From contig AP026073.1 of NCBI GenBank assembly GCA_024349765.1, positions 3,720,001 to 3,784,000 of the forward strand: 64,000 nt of DNA, read 5' to 3'. Under the pieces are notes generated by a model. The model was not told the DNA's origin. It saw only the letters and a list, made by a program, of their open reading frames with translations, and did not search any database. The position numbers and the translations under genes are program-made. Origin of the DNA: Streptomyces nigrescens (GTDB lineage Bacteria > Actinomycetota > Actinomycetes > Streptomycetales > Streptomycetaceae). Positions 36,059-43,554 of this stretch are shown here, in pieces. Positions within the stretch are counted from its first letter, which is position 1, and the number at the start of each line of letters is the position of its first letter.

Positions 36059-36868
36059 ATGGATCTCGATATGCGCAAGCTCCGCTACTTCGCCGCGCTG
36101 GCCGAACACCGGCACTTCGGCCGTGCAGCGGAACAGCTCTACATCGCCCAGCCGGTGCTCAGCCGCCAAATCAAGGCATTGGAGCAGGAGTTGGGGTGCA
36201 CGCTGCTCTTACGGACCACCCGCAGCGTGGAGCTGACCGCCGCCGGCAAACAGCTCTACGAGGAGGCGCAGCAGATCCTCCCGTCGGTCGCCGCGGCGGT
36301 CCGCCGTGTCCACGACGTCGATCAAGGAATCCAACGGCTCGCGATCGCCTTCTCGCCGGGGCTGCACGTATCGGAGGCGATCCGGGCGTTCACCTCGCGC
36401 CACGCGGACGTCGAGATCGACGTCATCCCGTCACGCTGGTGGGAGCAGGATCGGCCGCTCCGGGACGGCCGAGCCCAAGTCGGCTACATGCGGCGGCAGT
36501 TCGACGAATCGGGCCTGCGCATCATTCCCATCGGCCACGATCCCAGGGTCGCCTGCATGCCCGTGACGCACCCCCTGGCGAGTCGCCCGGAGCTCACCTC
36601 CGCAGACCTCGACGGCGAGCGGATGCTCGACGTACCGAACCGGCGGACATCGTCGCTTGAAGAAAAGTTCGAGCTCATCGCCTCCGGGCACGGCATCGCC
36701 CTCATCCCGCTGAGCGTCGCGCGGTCCTACTCCCGCCCCGACCTCATCCACCTCCCCGTCACAGACGCCCCAGCGATCGAGACCTGCCTGGCCGTTTCCG
36801 TGGACCGGCGCGAGAGGCTACTGCGCGACTTCCTGGAGATCGCCACCGTGACACTGCGAGATGCCTGA
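36059..36868 (+). CDS. LysR family transcriptional regulator
   Basis: The 269-residue protein has the LysR winged helix (LRYFAALAEHRHFGRAAEQL, IAQPVLSRQIKALEQELG) and a shortened periplasmic-binding-like effector domain (RLAIAFSPGLHVSEAIRAF; IIPIGHDPRVACMPVTHPL). It is divergent from the NmrA-SDR operon across 68 bp and is the likely regulator of it. Confidence 0.93.
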   Translation: MDLDMRKLRYFAALAEHRHFGRAAEQLYIAQPVLSRQIKALEQELGCTLLLRTTRSVELTAAGKQLYEEAQQILPSVAAAVRRVHDVDQGIQRLAIAFSPGLHVSEAIRAFTSRHADVEIDVIPSRWWEQDRPLRDGRAQVGYMRRQFDESGLRIIPIGHDPRVACMPVTHPLASRPELTSADLDGERMLDVPNRRTSSLEEKFELIASGHGIALIPLSVARSYSRPDLIHLPVTDAPAIETCLAVSVDRRERLLRDFLEIATVTLRDA

Positions 36869-37017
36869 GCGGCGCGCGCTCCACGGTCTGCGCGAGCCTG
36901 CGAGCATCCTTGGCGACCAACCCCAAGTGCACGGCGTCTCGTCCCGACCCAACACATGACCCCACACATGGATCCGGACCGCCACGGCCCCGACGTGCCG
37001 TTCCAGGCGCGTGATCG

Positions 37018-37077
37018 ATCGGGAGGGGAAGAATCGGGAGGGGAAGAATCGGGAGAGAAAGAATCGGGAGGGAAAGA
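37018..37077. repeat. four tandem copies of a 15-bp unit (ATCGGGAGGGGAAGA)
   Basis: Copies start at 37018, 37033, 37048 and 37063; the first two are identical and the others differ at 1-2 bases. The array lies right before IS21 debris. Reading through it gives Arg/Glu/Lys/Asn repeats on the plus strand, which I regard as not expressed. Confidence 0.85.
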
Positions 37078-37079
37078 AC

Positions 37080-37205
37080 GGCGTCGCCATCGCCTCCACC
37101 GAGTCGTTCGGCGGATGGACGGAGACCTCCACTGCCCCTCGTCTTTGCGCGCCATCGTCGACCGGCTCACCTTCAACGGCACCATCATCGAGACGGCATC
37201 GGCTC
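37080..37205 (+). pseudogene. IS21-type IstB C-terminal remnant
   Basis: One frame reads GVAIASTESFGGWTETS and PRLC, and a shifted frame from 37151 reads AIVDRLTFNGTIIETAS. Together they match the C-terminus of IstB helper ATPases of IS21 elements (VxxASxxxFxxW...PRLxAAIVDRLTFNxxIIETGTxSYRL). A frameshift near 37148 separates the halves. No istA or IS ends remain. Confidence 0.6.
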
Positions 37206-37279
37206 CTCTCACCTGGTCAGCACTCGGGCACGAGCTGAGGGGCCGGAAAGGCCGACAGCCCCTCGACGGACGCGTCCTG

Positions 37280-37387
37280 TCACACCTTGCGCTGGGTGCG
37301 CCGGTACAGCGGGCCCACCAGCTCGAACACCTCGGTGAGCCGGTCGGTCAGCTCTTCTGACGCCAGGTCACTCGTTGTCTCATTCAC
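37280..37387 (-). pseudogene. truncated MarR family regulator (N-terminal 35 residues)
   Basis: GTG 37387 starts VNETTSDLASEELTDRLTEV then FELVGPLYRRTQRKV and a stop. LVGPLYRRxQRKV is the dimerisation-helix start of a MarR subgroup, which normally continues for another 120 residues with the winged helix. The DNA-binding part is absent, replaced by sequence next to IS21 debris. Two intact palindromes in front of it are probably its former operators. Confidence 0.55.
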
Positions 37388-37396
37388 GCCACCATG

Positions 37397-37446
37397 ATGA
37401 CACCTTAGTTGCCATTCCATCTGAAGAATGACACCTTGGTTGTCAT
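37397..37446. promoter_or_regulatory. twin 19-bp palindromic operators before the hydrolase
   Basis: ATGACACCTTAGTTGCCAT (37397-37415) and ATGACACCTTGGTTGTCAT (37428-37446) are near-identical imperfect palindromes 31 bp apart, about three helical turns. The second covers the hydrolase ATG at 37445. Confidence 0.65.
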
Positions 37447-38221
37447 GGATGATCTGTTCTGGCTCGACGCCGGCGCCGGCCAACCCCTCGTCCTGCTGCA
37501 CGGCGGCTTCCTGGACCACCGCATGTGGGACGACCAGATACCGGCCCTCGCCGCGCGGTACCGCGTCATCGCGCCCGATGCCCGCGGCCACGGCCGGTCC
37601 GCCAACGCCAGCCAACCGTTCCGGCACACCGATGACCTCGCCGCGCTGCTACGGCATCTGGATACCGGCCCCGCGATCCTGGTGGGCGTCTCCATGGGAG
37701 GGAGCATCGCGGTCGACACCGCGCTGGAGTACCCGGAACTGGTCCGTGCCGCGGTCGTCATCGGCGTCGGGACCAGTGAGCCGTACTTCACCGACCCCTG
37801 GACCACCCGAACCTGGACCGCCTGGCAATCGGCGATGGCCGCCGGTGACCTGAACACCGCCGTCGAGGCATTCACCCGCTTCGCCCCGGGCCCGCACCGC
37901 ACCCTCGACGATCTCGACCCCGAGGTCGTCGGCCGCCTTCGTGAGATGACCCGCAGCACGCTGTCCAAGCACACCCCCGACGAACCCGACCTGCGCATCC
38001 CCGTCCATGACACCTGGAACCGTGCCGCCAAGATCGACGTTCCCGTGCTGGCCATCAACGGTGCCCTGGACTCACCCGACCACCTCGGCATGGCCGAACG
38101 CCTCATCCGCACCGTCGCCGACGGCCACGCGATCTCGATCGATGGGACCGCCCACTACCCCAACATGGAACGCCCGGAAATGTTCAACAAGGCCCTCGAA
38201 GGCTTCCTGCGTACCTTGTGA
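37445..38221 (+). CDS. alpha/beta hydrolase
   Basis: The 258-residue protein has LVLLHGGFLDHRMWDDQIPA (oxyanion), ARGHGRS, nucleophile elbow ILVGVSMGGSIAV, acid Asp in INGALDSPDH and His in GTAHYPNMERP. Likely an esterase or lactonase; substrate unknown. The start codon lies inside the second operator, so the transcript is leaderless or nearly so. With the MarR gene truncated, constitutive expression is plausible. Confidence 0.9.
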   Translation: MDDLFWLDAGAGQPLVLLHGGFLDHRMWDDQIPALAARYRVIAPDARGHGRSANASQPFRHTDDLAALLRHLDTGPAILVGVSMGGSIAVDTALEYPELVRAAVVIGVGTSEPYFTDPWTTRTWTAWQSAMAAGDLNTAVEAFTRFAPGPHRTLDDLDPEVVGRLREMTRSTLSKHTPDEPDLRIPVHDTWNRAAKIDVPVLAINGALDSPDHLGMAERLIRTVADGHAISIDGTAHYPNMERPEMFNKALEGFLRTL

Positions 38222-38227
38222 GCGTAC

Positions 38228-38932
38228 TCAGTTGGCTATGCCGACGGGGTGGACCTGGATCTTGTCGTCGTACGGGCCGGCCAGCTTCAGCGCCTCCGCG
38301 GGCCACTTCAGGGACACGCTGTGGGTCTCGTTCGGCGGCGTCACGATGATGTTGGTCGGGGACGCGAGGCTGTCGCCACTGAAGTCGACCTTGTAGGAGA
38401 TGCTGAAGGTGGCGGTGTCACCGGGCTTCAGGTTGGTGATGCGGGGCTGCTCACCGCCACGGTGGACAGGGGCGGACGTGCCATCGTTGTCCTTCAAGTC
38501 GACGCCCGCGAAGCCTGTCGCCGAGCAGGCCTTCGCGCCCTTGTTGGTCATCTGAACGGTGACCTCACCCACCTTCTGGTCGGGTGAGCTGTCCACGGCC
38601 TTCGTGGTCAGGTCGTTCGTGCGGCAGAACTTACTCTTCCCGCCACCCTTCGCCGCTCCGTTCCCGGAGCCGGCACGGGACGAGGTGCCTTGGCCGGAGC
38701 CCGACTTGGCGTTGTCCGGCTGGGCCTTGGTGCCCGGCGCTCCGGCCGAGGAACCCGCGCCACCGGGCTGGGCGGAGCCCGCACCGCCGGCCTCGGCGGC
38801 CACGCTCGGCTCCGACTGGTCCGCGGGCTCGGAGGCGGCGGGGTCCGAGCCGGAGCAGGCGGTCAGAGAGAACGCGGCGGCTGCGGTCAGGGCCGCGGCG
38901 TCGGGTGCTCGAACCCTCAGCGGGCGGGTCAC
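38228..38932 (-). CDS. DUF4232 lipoprotein
   Basis: The 234-residue protein has a lipoprotein signal ending FSLTACSGSD, a long Gly/Ser/Ala-rich spacer (residues 30-95) and a DUF4232 domain with FCRTNDL, VTVQMTNKGAKACSATGFAG and PGDTATFSISYKV. The domain has two conserved cysteines that probably form a disulfide. Surface-exposed; function unknown. Start is a GTG. Confidence 0.9.
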   Translation of the reverse strand: MTRPLRVRAPDAAALTAAAAFSLTACSGSDPAASEPADQSEPSVAAEAGGAGSAQPGGAGSSAGAPGTKAQPDNAKSGSGQGTSSRAGSGNGAAKGGGKSKFCRTNDLTTKAVDSSPDQKVGEVTVQMTNKGAKACSATGFAGVDLKDNDGTSAPVHRGGEQPRITNLKPGDTATFSISYKVDFSGDSLASPTNIIVTPPNETHSVSLKWPAEALKLAGPYDDKIQVHPVGIAN

Positions 38933-39175
38933 GGCGGGCGCGCACGAGGGGGTTGATCTTGTCGCTCAGCTCACCCACTGCTTCCGCCGTGTCCCACCAC
39001 CGCTTCATGCGTGGCGCTGTCCCAGCAGGTCGGCGGGGGGCCCGGCTCACGAACGGTCCAATCGCCCGCGGCTGGTGGCCACCGAGGGTGACTGGCCGCC
39101 AGTCTCGGTGAGGCAAGCCGGGCAGGGCGGCCCATCCCGGGCCGCCCTCGCCAACCCACACAGGAGGAGATCCTC

Positions 39176-39511
39176 GTGAACATCCGACGCAGCGTCGTCC
39201 TGGCGGCCGCCGGCGCGGCAGTGGCAGGAGGGCTGGGCATCGCCCCGAGCGCCACCGCTATGCAAGCGACGCCGGCGACGAGCCACAGCACGCGGGAAAC
39301 GAGTACCAAGCACGTGAAGGCGGACTGTGTGTTCTGGCACGATTCCCGGACGCAGGGTGTCGCCTGTGGGGGAGGGCCGTACCAAGCCTGGGCCAAATGC
39401 GACAACGGCAAGTACGTGTTCGGGAAGGCCGTGAGCAACTACTCCTGGTCTTACGCGTATTGCTCATCCGTCGGAGCTTACCGCCGCACGGGTGACGTGA
39501 ACTTTCTGTGA
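39176..39511 (+). CDS. small secreted protein with conserved cysteines
   Basis: The 111-residue protein has a signal peptide (NIRRSVVLAAAGAAVAGGLG, cleavage near SATA) and a mature part of about 80 residues: VKADCVFWHDSRTQGVACGG, YQAWAKCDNGKYVFGKAV and WSYAYCSSVG. Four cysteines suggest two disulfides. A perfect AGGAGGAGA precedes GTG 39176. Similar short secreted proteins are common in Streptomyces; role (inhibitor, toxin, matrix) unknown. Confidence 0.85.
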   Translation: MNIRRSVVLAAAGAAVAGGLGIAPSATAMQATPATSHSTRETSTKHVKADCVFWHDSRTQGVACGGGPYQAWAKCDNGKYVFGKAVSNYSWSYAYCSSVGAYRRTGDVNFL

Positions 39512-39606
39512 GTGAACGAAAGTAGAACGCCGCGGTGACCGCTTGCCTTGTCCGGCACGCGCCCGTGGTGCCAGCCTCTGGAACAACAAGGGCAAGGGGG
39601 CGGCGG

Positions 39607-39635
39607 AGGGCGGCTCGTGCATGACGAGCCGCCCT
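39607..39635. terminator. 12-bp perfect stem hairpin
   Basis: AGGGCGGCTCGT and ACGAGCCGCCCT pair around loop GCATG, 95 bp after the secreted-protein stop and before the convergent tetR end. Confidence 0.7.
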
Positions 39636-39810
39636 TCGGCATGCAGTGCCGCCGTACCTGCTGGCGGTGATCCGGGGGCCGCGCGCATCGCCGGCCGGCC
39701 GGTGTCCTCGGCAAGGGGTCCCGGGGCCGTTCAGGCGTGGGGGAGAGGTGCCGTACCAAGCGACATGGGCCCGACCCTGGTCACCGGCCAGGCACTGGTG
39801 GGCCTGCGGA

Positions 39811-40443
39811 CTACTCGTCGGCGGATGGCTCGGGCTTCGCCTGGAGCTCGTCGAGCCGCAGAAACGCCAGCGCCCGGCGCATCAGATCCACGAGTTCTTC
39901 GGGCTCGTCCTGCCAGGCCCAGTACTCCATGGTGACGGTGAACGCATCCAGCACCGCGGTGGTCAGCAGACGCACTTCGAGACTGTCGACCGGGGCGTCC
40001 GCGCGGGACGCCAGCGCGGGCGCGAGCCGTTCCTGCATCTCCCGCCCCGCCGCGAGCCAGCGCATCTTCAGGACGGGGACACTCCCCAAGACCCGGACCA
40101 GCCGACGGGCCCGCGCGGCGTCCTCCAGGCGCCGCTCGGCCATCGCCGTCCCGAAGGACGCCTCGATGGCGGCGCTGAGCGGTTCATCGACCGGATGTTC
40201 CGCGAGGACATCCACGAGCTGGCCGACGCTGGAGGCGAAGAGGGGGGTGAGGGCGTCCTCCTTCGTCGAGCAGTAGCGGTAGAAGGTGCGCAGGGAGATG
40301 CCCGCGGCCGAGGCGATGTCCTCGACCGTCGTCGTGTCATAGCCGCGCTCGGCGAACAGGGCCGCGGCGGCCTCCGCGATCTCCAGCCGAGTCTGAAGGC
40401 GCCGATGTTCCGTCAGGGACGGACGGCCGCGCGCTGCCGCCAT
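39811..40443 (-). CDS. TetR family transcriptional regulator
   Basis: The 210-residue protein has RLQTRLEIAEAAAALFAERG, helix-turn-helix DTTTVEDIASAAGISLRTFY and a helical C-terminal domain ending in LDELQAKPEPSADE. ATG 40443 has GAGGAG 7 bp upstream. It is divergent from an SDR gene across a 355-bp gap that contains two kinds of tandem repeats and a palindrome. Confidence 0.92.
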   Translation of the reverse strand: MAAARGRPSLTEHRRLQTRLEIAEAAAALFAERGYDTTTVEDIASAAGISLRTFYRYCSTKEDALTPLFASSVGQLVDVLAEHPVDEPLSAAIEASFGTAMAERRLEDAARARRLVRVLGSVPVLKMRWLAAGREMQERLAPALASRADAPVDSLEVRLLTTAVLDAFTVTMEYWAWQDEPEELVDLMRRALAFLRLDELQAKPEPSADE

Positions 40444-40482
40444 TGTGTGCTCCTCGCCGTGCTTCACCGGACCTCGGCCTTC

Positions 40483-40497
40483 ATTCTCACAGAGAAT
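40483..40497. promoter_or_regulatory. operator candidate ATTCTC-ACA-GAGAAT
   Basis: A 15-bp perfect palindrome lies 39 bp before the tetR start; an adjacent inverted pair TTGGC/GCCAA (about 40499-40515) may be a second site. Confidence 0.5.
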
Positions 40498-40527
40498 TAT
40501 TGGCACGCTGCGCCAAAAATGCGTATG

Positions 40528-40593
40528 TTGATCAGCGACTGATCAGCAACTGATCGGCAGTCGATCAGCAGCCGATCGATCAATGATCGATTC
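40528..40593. repeat. six 11-bp phased repeats around GATC
   Basis: Units beginning at 40528, 40539, 40550, 40561, 40572 and 40583 follow NTGATCAGCAN with drift in the last two. The 11-bp period places every GATC on the same face of the helix. Located between tetR and the divergent SDR gene. Confidence 0.75.
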
Positions 40594-40623
40594 GTCCGCT
40601 ATGCCTGCGCTGTCGCGCTATCC

Positions 40624-40677
40624 CTGCGTGCGTGCGTGCGTGCCTGCGTGCGTGCGTGCCTGCGTCCTGCGTGCGGG
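40624..40677. repeat. TGCG microsatellite with 16-bp higher order
   Basis: CTGCGTGCGTGCGTGC-type blocks repeat at 40624, 40644, 40660 and 40667. Non-coding simple repeat. Confidence 0.8.
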
Positions 40678-40798
40678 TGGGGCCGCGCGGCGAACGGCGA
40701 TTGCCGATCGGTGATGGCAGACCGGCGGCGTACGGCCACCGGCCGACGCGCGGTGATCAGTGACCGGTGAACGTACGGCGTCAGCGAAGGAGCCCACC

Positions 40799-41575
40799 AT
40801 GCCCCGCACATACCTCATCACCGGAGCCGCCTCCGGCATCGGCAAGGCCACCGCCATCCGACTCAAGGAGCAGGGGAACACGGTCATCGGTGCTGACCTC
40901 AAGGACTCCGACATCGTCGCGGACCTCGCCACCCAGGATGGCAGGGCCCATCTGATCGAGCGGGCAAGCGAGTTGAGCGGCGGACGGCTCGACGCCGTCA
41001 TCGCGGGCGCCGGCCTCGCCGGTTTCGAACCGCGCGCCGTCAGCGTCAACTACTTCGGCGCGGTCGCCACCTTGGAAGGGCTGCGCCCCTTGCTGGCCGC
41101 CGGTACGGACCCGCGCGCGGTCGTCATCGCCTCGGTCGCCTCCATCCACCCTCACGACACGGCCATCGCCGACGCGGCGCTCGCCGGTGACGAGGATGCG
41201 GCCCTGGCCGCCGCCCAGGCAGCGGTCGACCGGGGAGAGGGCTATGCGATCTACGGCTCGACCAAGGCCGCCATCGCCCGGTGGATACGCCGCACCGCCG
41301 TGGCCGCAGACTGGGCCGGCGCCGGGATCCCCCTCAACGCCATCGCCCCCGGCACGGTCATCACCCCCATGACCGAACCCATGCTGGCCAGCCCCGATGT
41401 GCGCAAGATCGTCGACGAGACCGTCCCCATGCCGCTCCATGGCCACGCCCAGCCGGACCAGATCGCTCCCCTCCTGACCTGGCTCACCTCGCCGGAGAAC
41501 GAACTGGTCACCGGCCAGGTCATCTTCATCGACGGCGGCGCCGACGCCGTACTGCGCGGCGACGGCACATGGTGA
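40799..41575 (+). CDS. short-chain dehydrogenase/reductase
   Basis: The 258-residue protein has TYLITGAASGIGKATAIRLK (TGxxxGIG), DAVIAGAGLAGF, VVIASVASIHPHD with catalytic Ser, and Tyr-x-x-x-Lys in YAIYGSTKAAIARWIRR. It resembles 3-alpha-hydroxysteroid dehydrogenase/carbonyl reductase-type SDRs. AAGGAG lies 7 bp before ATG 40799. Likely controlled by the divergent TetR protein. Confidence 0.93.
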   Translation: MPRTYLITGAASGIGKATAIRLKEQGNTVIGADLKDSDIVADLATQDGRAHLIERASELSGGRLDAVIAGAGLAGFEPRAVSVNYFGAVATLEGLRPLLAAGTDPRAVVIASVASIHPHDTAIADAALAGDEDAALAAAQAAVDRGEGYAIYGSTKAAIARWIRRTAVAADWAGAGIPLNAIAPGTVITPMTEPMLASPDVRKIVDETVPMPLHGHAQPDQIAPLLTWLTSPENELVTGQVIFIDGGADAVLRGDGTW

Positions 41576-41607
41576 GTCGTCCAGGGAAACGGCCGATCAG
41601 AGCCGAC

Positions 41608-41698
41608 TCACAGTCCTCGCAACCCACAGTCCTCACAACCACAGTCCTCACAACCACAGTCCTCGCAACCACAGACCTTGCAAACTCAGTCCACGAAA
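41608..41698. repeat. six tandem copies of a 15-bp unit (CCACAGTCCTCACAA)
   Basis: Copies begin at 41608, 41624, 41639, 41654, 41669 and 41684; the two central ones are identical, the outer ones degenerate. It fills the gap between the SDR and SRPBCC genes. Confidence 0.85.
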
Positions 41699-41745
41699 CG
41701 CGCAGTCCTCAGTCATCGGAAATCGCAGTCACCGGAGGCCCCTCC

Positions 41746-42183
41746 GTGCACACGCTCACCCGTACCGCCGTCGTCACCGCCGCCCCCGATGCCGTCTGGC
41801 AGATCATCGGCACGTTCGGCGGCCTTGCCGACTGGCACCCTCTGCTGCCGCCGTCGGTGATCGAGGACGATGCCGATCCCGAGACGCCCGGGGCGGTACA
41901 GGCGTTCTCCGTCAACGGCCAAGTAGTCATCCGGGAACGGCTCCTGGAGAAGGACGACTCGCGCCGGATGCTCCGGTACACCATCCATGAATCCGCCGTC
42001 CCCGTCTTCGACTACGTCTCCACGCTGTCCGTGCACCCGCACGAGACGGGCGCCGAGATCCGCTGGGCCGCGACGTACGAGGCCGCCGACGAGCTCGTCC
42101 CCGAGGTCGAGAAACACTTCGGCGACACCATCTACGCCACCGGCCTGGATGCCCTCAAAGAACGCTTCGCCCGGCCCGCTTAG
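41746..42183 (+). CDS. SRPBCC family protein
   Basis: The 145-residue protein has the START/Bet v1-like pattern of SRPBCC proteins: VTAAPDAVWQIIGTFGGLAD near the start, WHPLLPPSVIEDD, and a C-terminal helix EKHFGDTIYATGLDALKER. It probably binds a hydrophobic ligand. GTG 41746 with GGAGG 7 bp upstream. It follows the SDR gene across the 15-bp repeat array. Confidence 0.9.
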   Translation: MHTLTRTAVVTAAPDAVWQIIGTFGGLADWHPLLPPSVIEDDADPETPGAVQAFSVNGQVVIRERLLEKDDSRRMLRYTIHESAVPVFDYVSTLSVHPHETGAEIRWAATYEAADELVPEVEKHFGDTIYATGLDALKERFARPA

Positions 42184-42288
42184 GTGCGCTGTCCCGGCAC
42201 GTTGGTGACAGGCGACATGCCTTGGCACGCGGCGGGGGTCGGAGAGGCTCTGGATGGTTTTCCGAGCCCGATTTGGGACCATGGCCAT

Positions 42289-42888
42289 GTGAACGGGAAT
42301 CCGGTTTTCGGCGGGGCCGAGCCGGTAGATGCGCTCGAGGTGGCGCCGACGGCCCGGACGGCGGTGGCGTGGCTGCCGCCGCGGAAGCTGTGGCCGGTGA
42401 TTCAGGACATCCGCTGGGAGCACGATCCGCAGGTACGGCGGTGGCCGCCGCATGTGAATCTGCTATTCGGCTTCGTGCCGGAGGAAGCGTTCGCGCGGGC
42501 CGTGCCGCTGCTCTCCGCCGGGGCGGCGCAGAGCACGGCGTTCACGGCGCGTCTGGCCGGAGTGCGGTATTTCCGGCACCGGCACTACGCGACGTTGTGG
42601 CTCGATCCGGCTGCGGCGGATCCGGCGCCGTGGGCCCGTCTCCACCGGGAGCTGGGGTTGCGGTTCCCACTGTGCCACGGGCGCGCCGGCCGCTTCACCC
42701 CGCATTTGTCCCTCGGTCGCACCCAGGACCCGAAGCGCTTGGCTGGCGAATGTGCTGCCCGGCTCGGCGTGCTGTCGGCGGCGGTCGAGGAGGTGGTTGT
42801 GCTCTCCCGACGCGGCGAGGGGCCCATGCGGCCTCGGGCCGTGATCGCACTGGGCACGGGCGAGGTCCGCCGACCGCAGGATTGCTGA
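42289..42888 (+). CDS. 2'-5' RNA ligase family (2H phosphoesterase)
   Basis: The protein has the two His motifs of 2H phosphoesterases: [16 protein letters not shown] and [13 protein letters not shown] (H-x-S form). Members act on cyclic phosphodiester or 2'-5' bonds in RNA or nucleotides. The frame is open back to 42184, and ATG 42217 is a possible earlier start; GTG 42289 gives 199 residues and fits the conserved part, but no Shine-Dalgarno is decisive. Confidence 0.85.
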   Translation: MNGNPVFGGAEPVDALEVAPTARTAVAWLPPRKLWPVIQDIRWEHDPQVRRWPPHVNLLFGFVPEEAFARAVPLLSAGAAQSTAFTARLAGVRYFRHRHYATLWLDPAAADPAPWARLHRELGLRFPLCHGRAGRFTPHLSLGRTQDPKRLAGECAARLGVLSAAVEEVVVLSRRGEGPMRPRAVIALGTGEVRRPQDC

Positions 42889-42907
42889 GGTGCTCAGTCG
42901 CAAAAGG

Positions 42908-42972
42908 ATCAGTCACAACCATCAGTCACAACGATCAGTCACAATGATCAGTCACAACGATCAGTCACAACG
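42908..42972. repeat. five tandem copies of a 13-bp unit (ATCAGTCACAACG)
   Basis: Copies at 42908, 42921, 42934, 42947 and 42960, nearly identical, with a degenerate copy from 42893. Starts just after the 2H phosphoesterase gene. Confidence 0.9.
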
Positions 42973-43554
42973 ATCTGTCCCGTGTCACCGATCCTTGAGT
43001 GTGCGCCGTCGAAGTTCATGGGAAGGGAGGGGGTGAGGACCCAGCGGCGCGCAACGCGAAGCCTTGGAGGTTCCCTGTTGCGGGTATTGCCGCTGGTCGC
43101 CCGCAAGGGGTGCTTGACCTGGCCGACTGGCCGACTGGCCGATGGGCGGACCTGGCCGACCGGGCTGTCGACCTACGAAGATTCCCACCGGAGCCGACGG
43201 CCGATTGCGCCCTGGTGTCGTTCCTCGGCGTGCCATGCGAACAGTATCGAGGCGCTGGTCACCCCCGGGTTACAGTCGAAATGAGCTTCCCGGGAGTGAC
43301 CCGCCAGGAGCCGGCGGACCTCGTCGAGACAGCGCAGCGGCCTGCGCCCGTCCGGGGCACCCGGGCTCGTCCGGGGCCGCCGTGGATCACGGAAATGAGG
43401 CTGGAGGTGACTGTCTGCGCCGGCTGTCAGCAGGAAGAGACCGGTGTGGGCTTGCCCTGTTCGTCGAACGCGGAGGTCAGCCGCGAAGCCTCGATCGGCA
43501 CCTGTGCCCGGGGCGCCGACTGTCGTCGAGTCACATCCCTCTGCAGGAGATCCC
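42973..43554. other. gene-free stretch upstream of TPR gene
   Basis: 582 bp without a recognisable gene. It contains a small CTGGCCGAC-like tandem run around 43119-43165. Promoter of the TPR protein presumably lies here. Confidence 0.45.

Noticed and set aside
37011-37238. Forward frame with REGKN repeats as a coding gene
   Set aside because: The repeats come from the 15-bp array and the remainder is IstB debris with a frameshift; no ribosome site.
40528-42972. CRISPR array from the regularly spaced repeats
   Set aside because: Units are 4-16 bp in direct tandem without unique spacers, and no cas gene is present.
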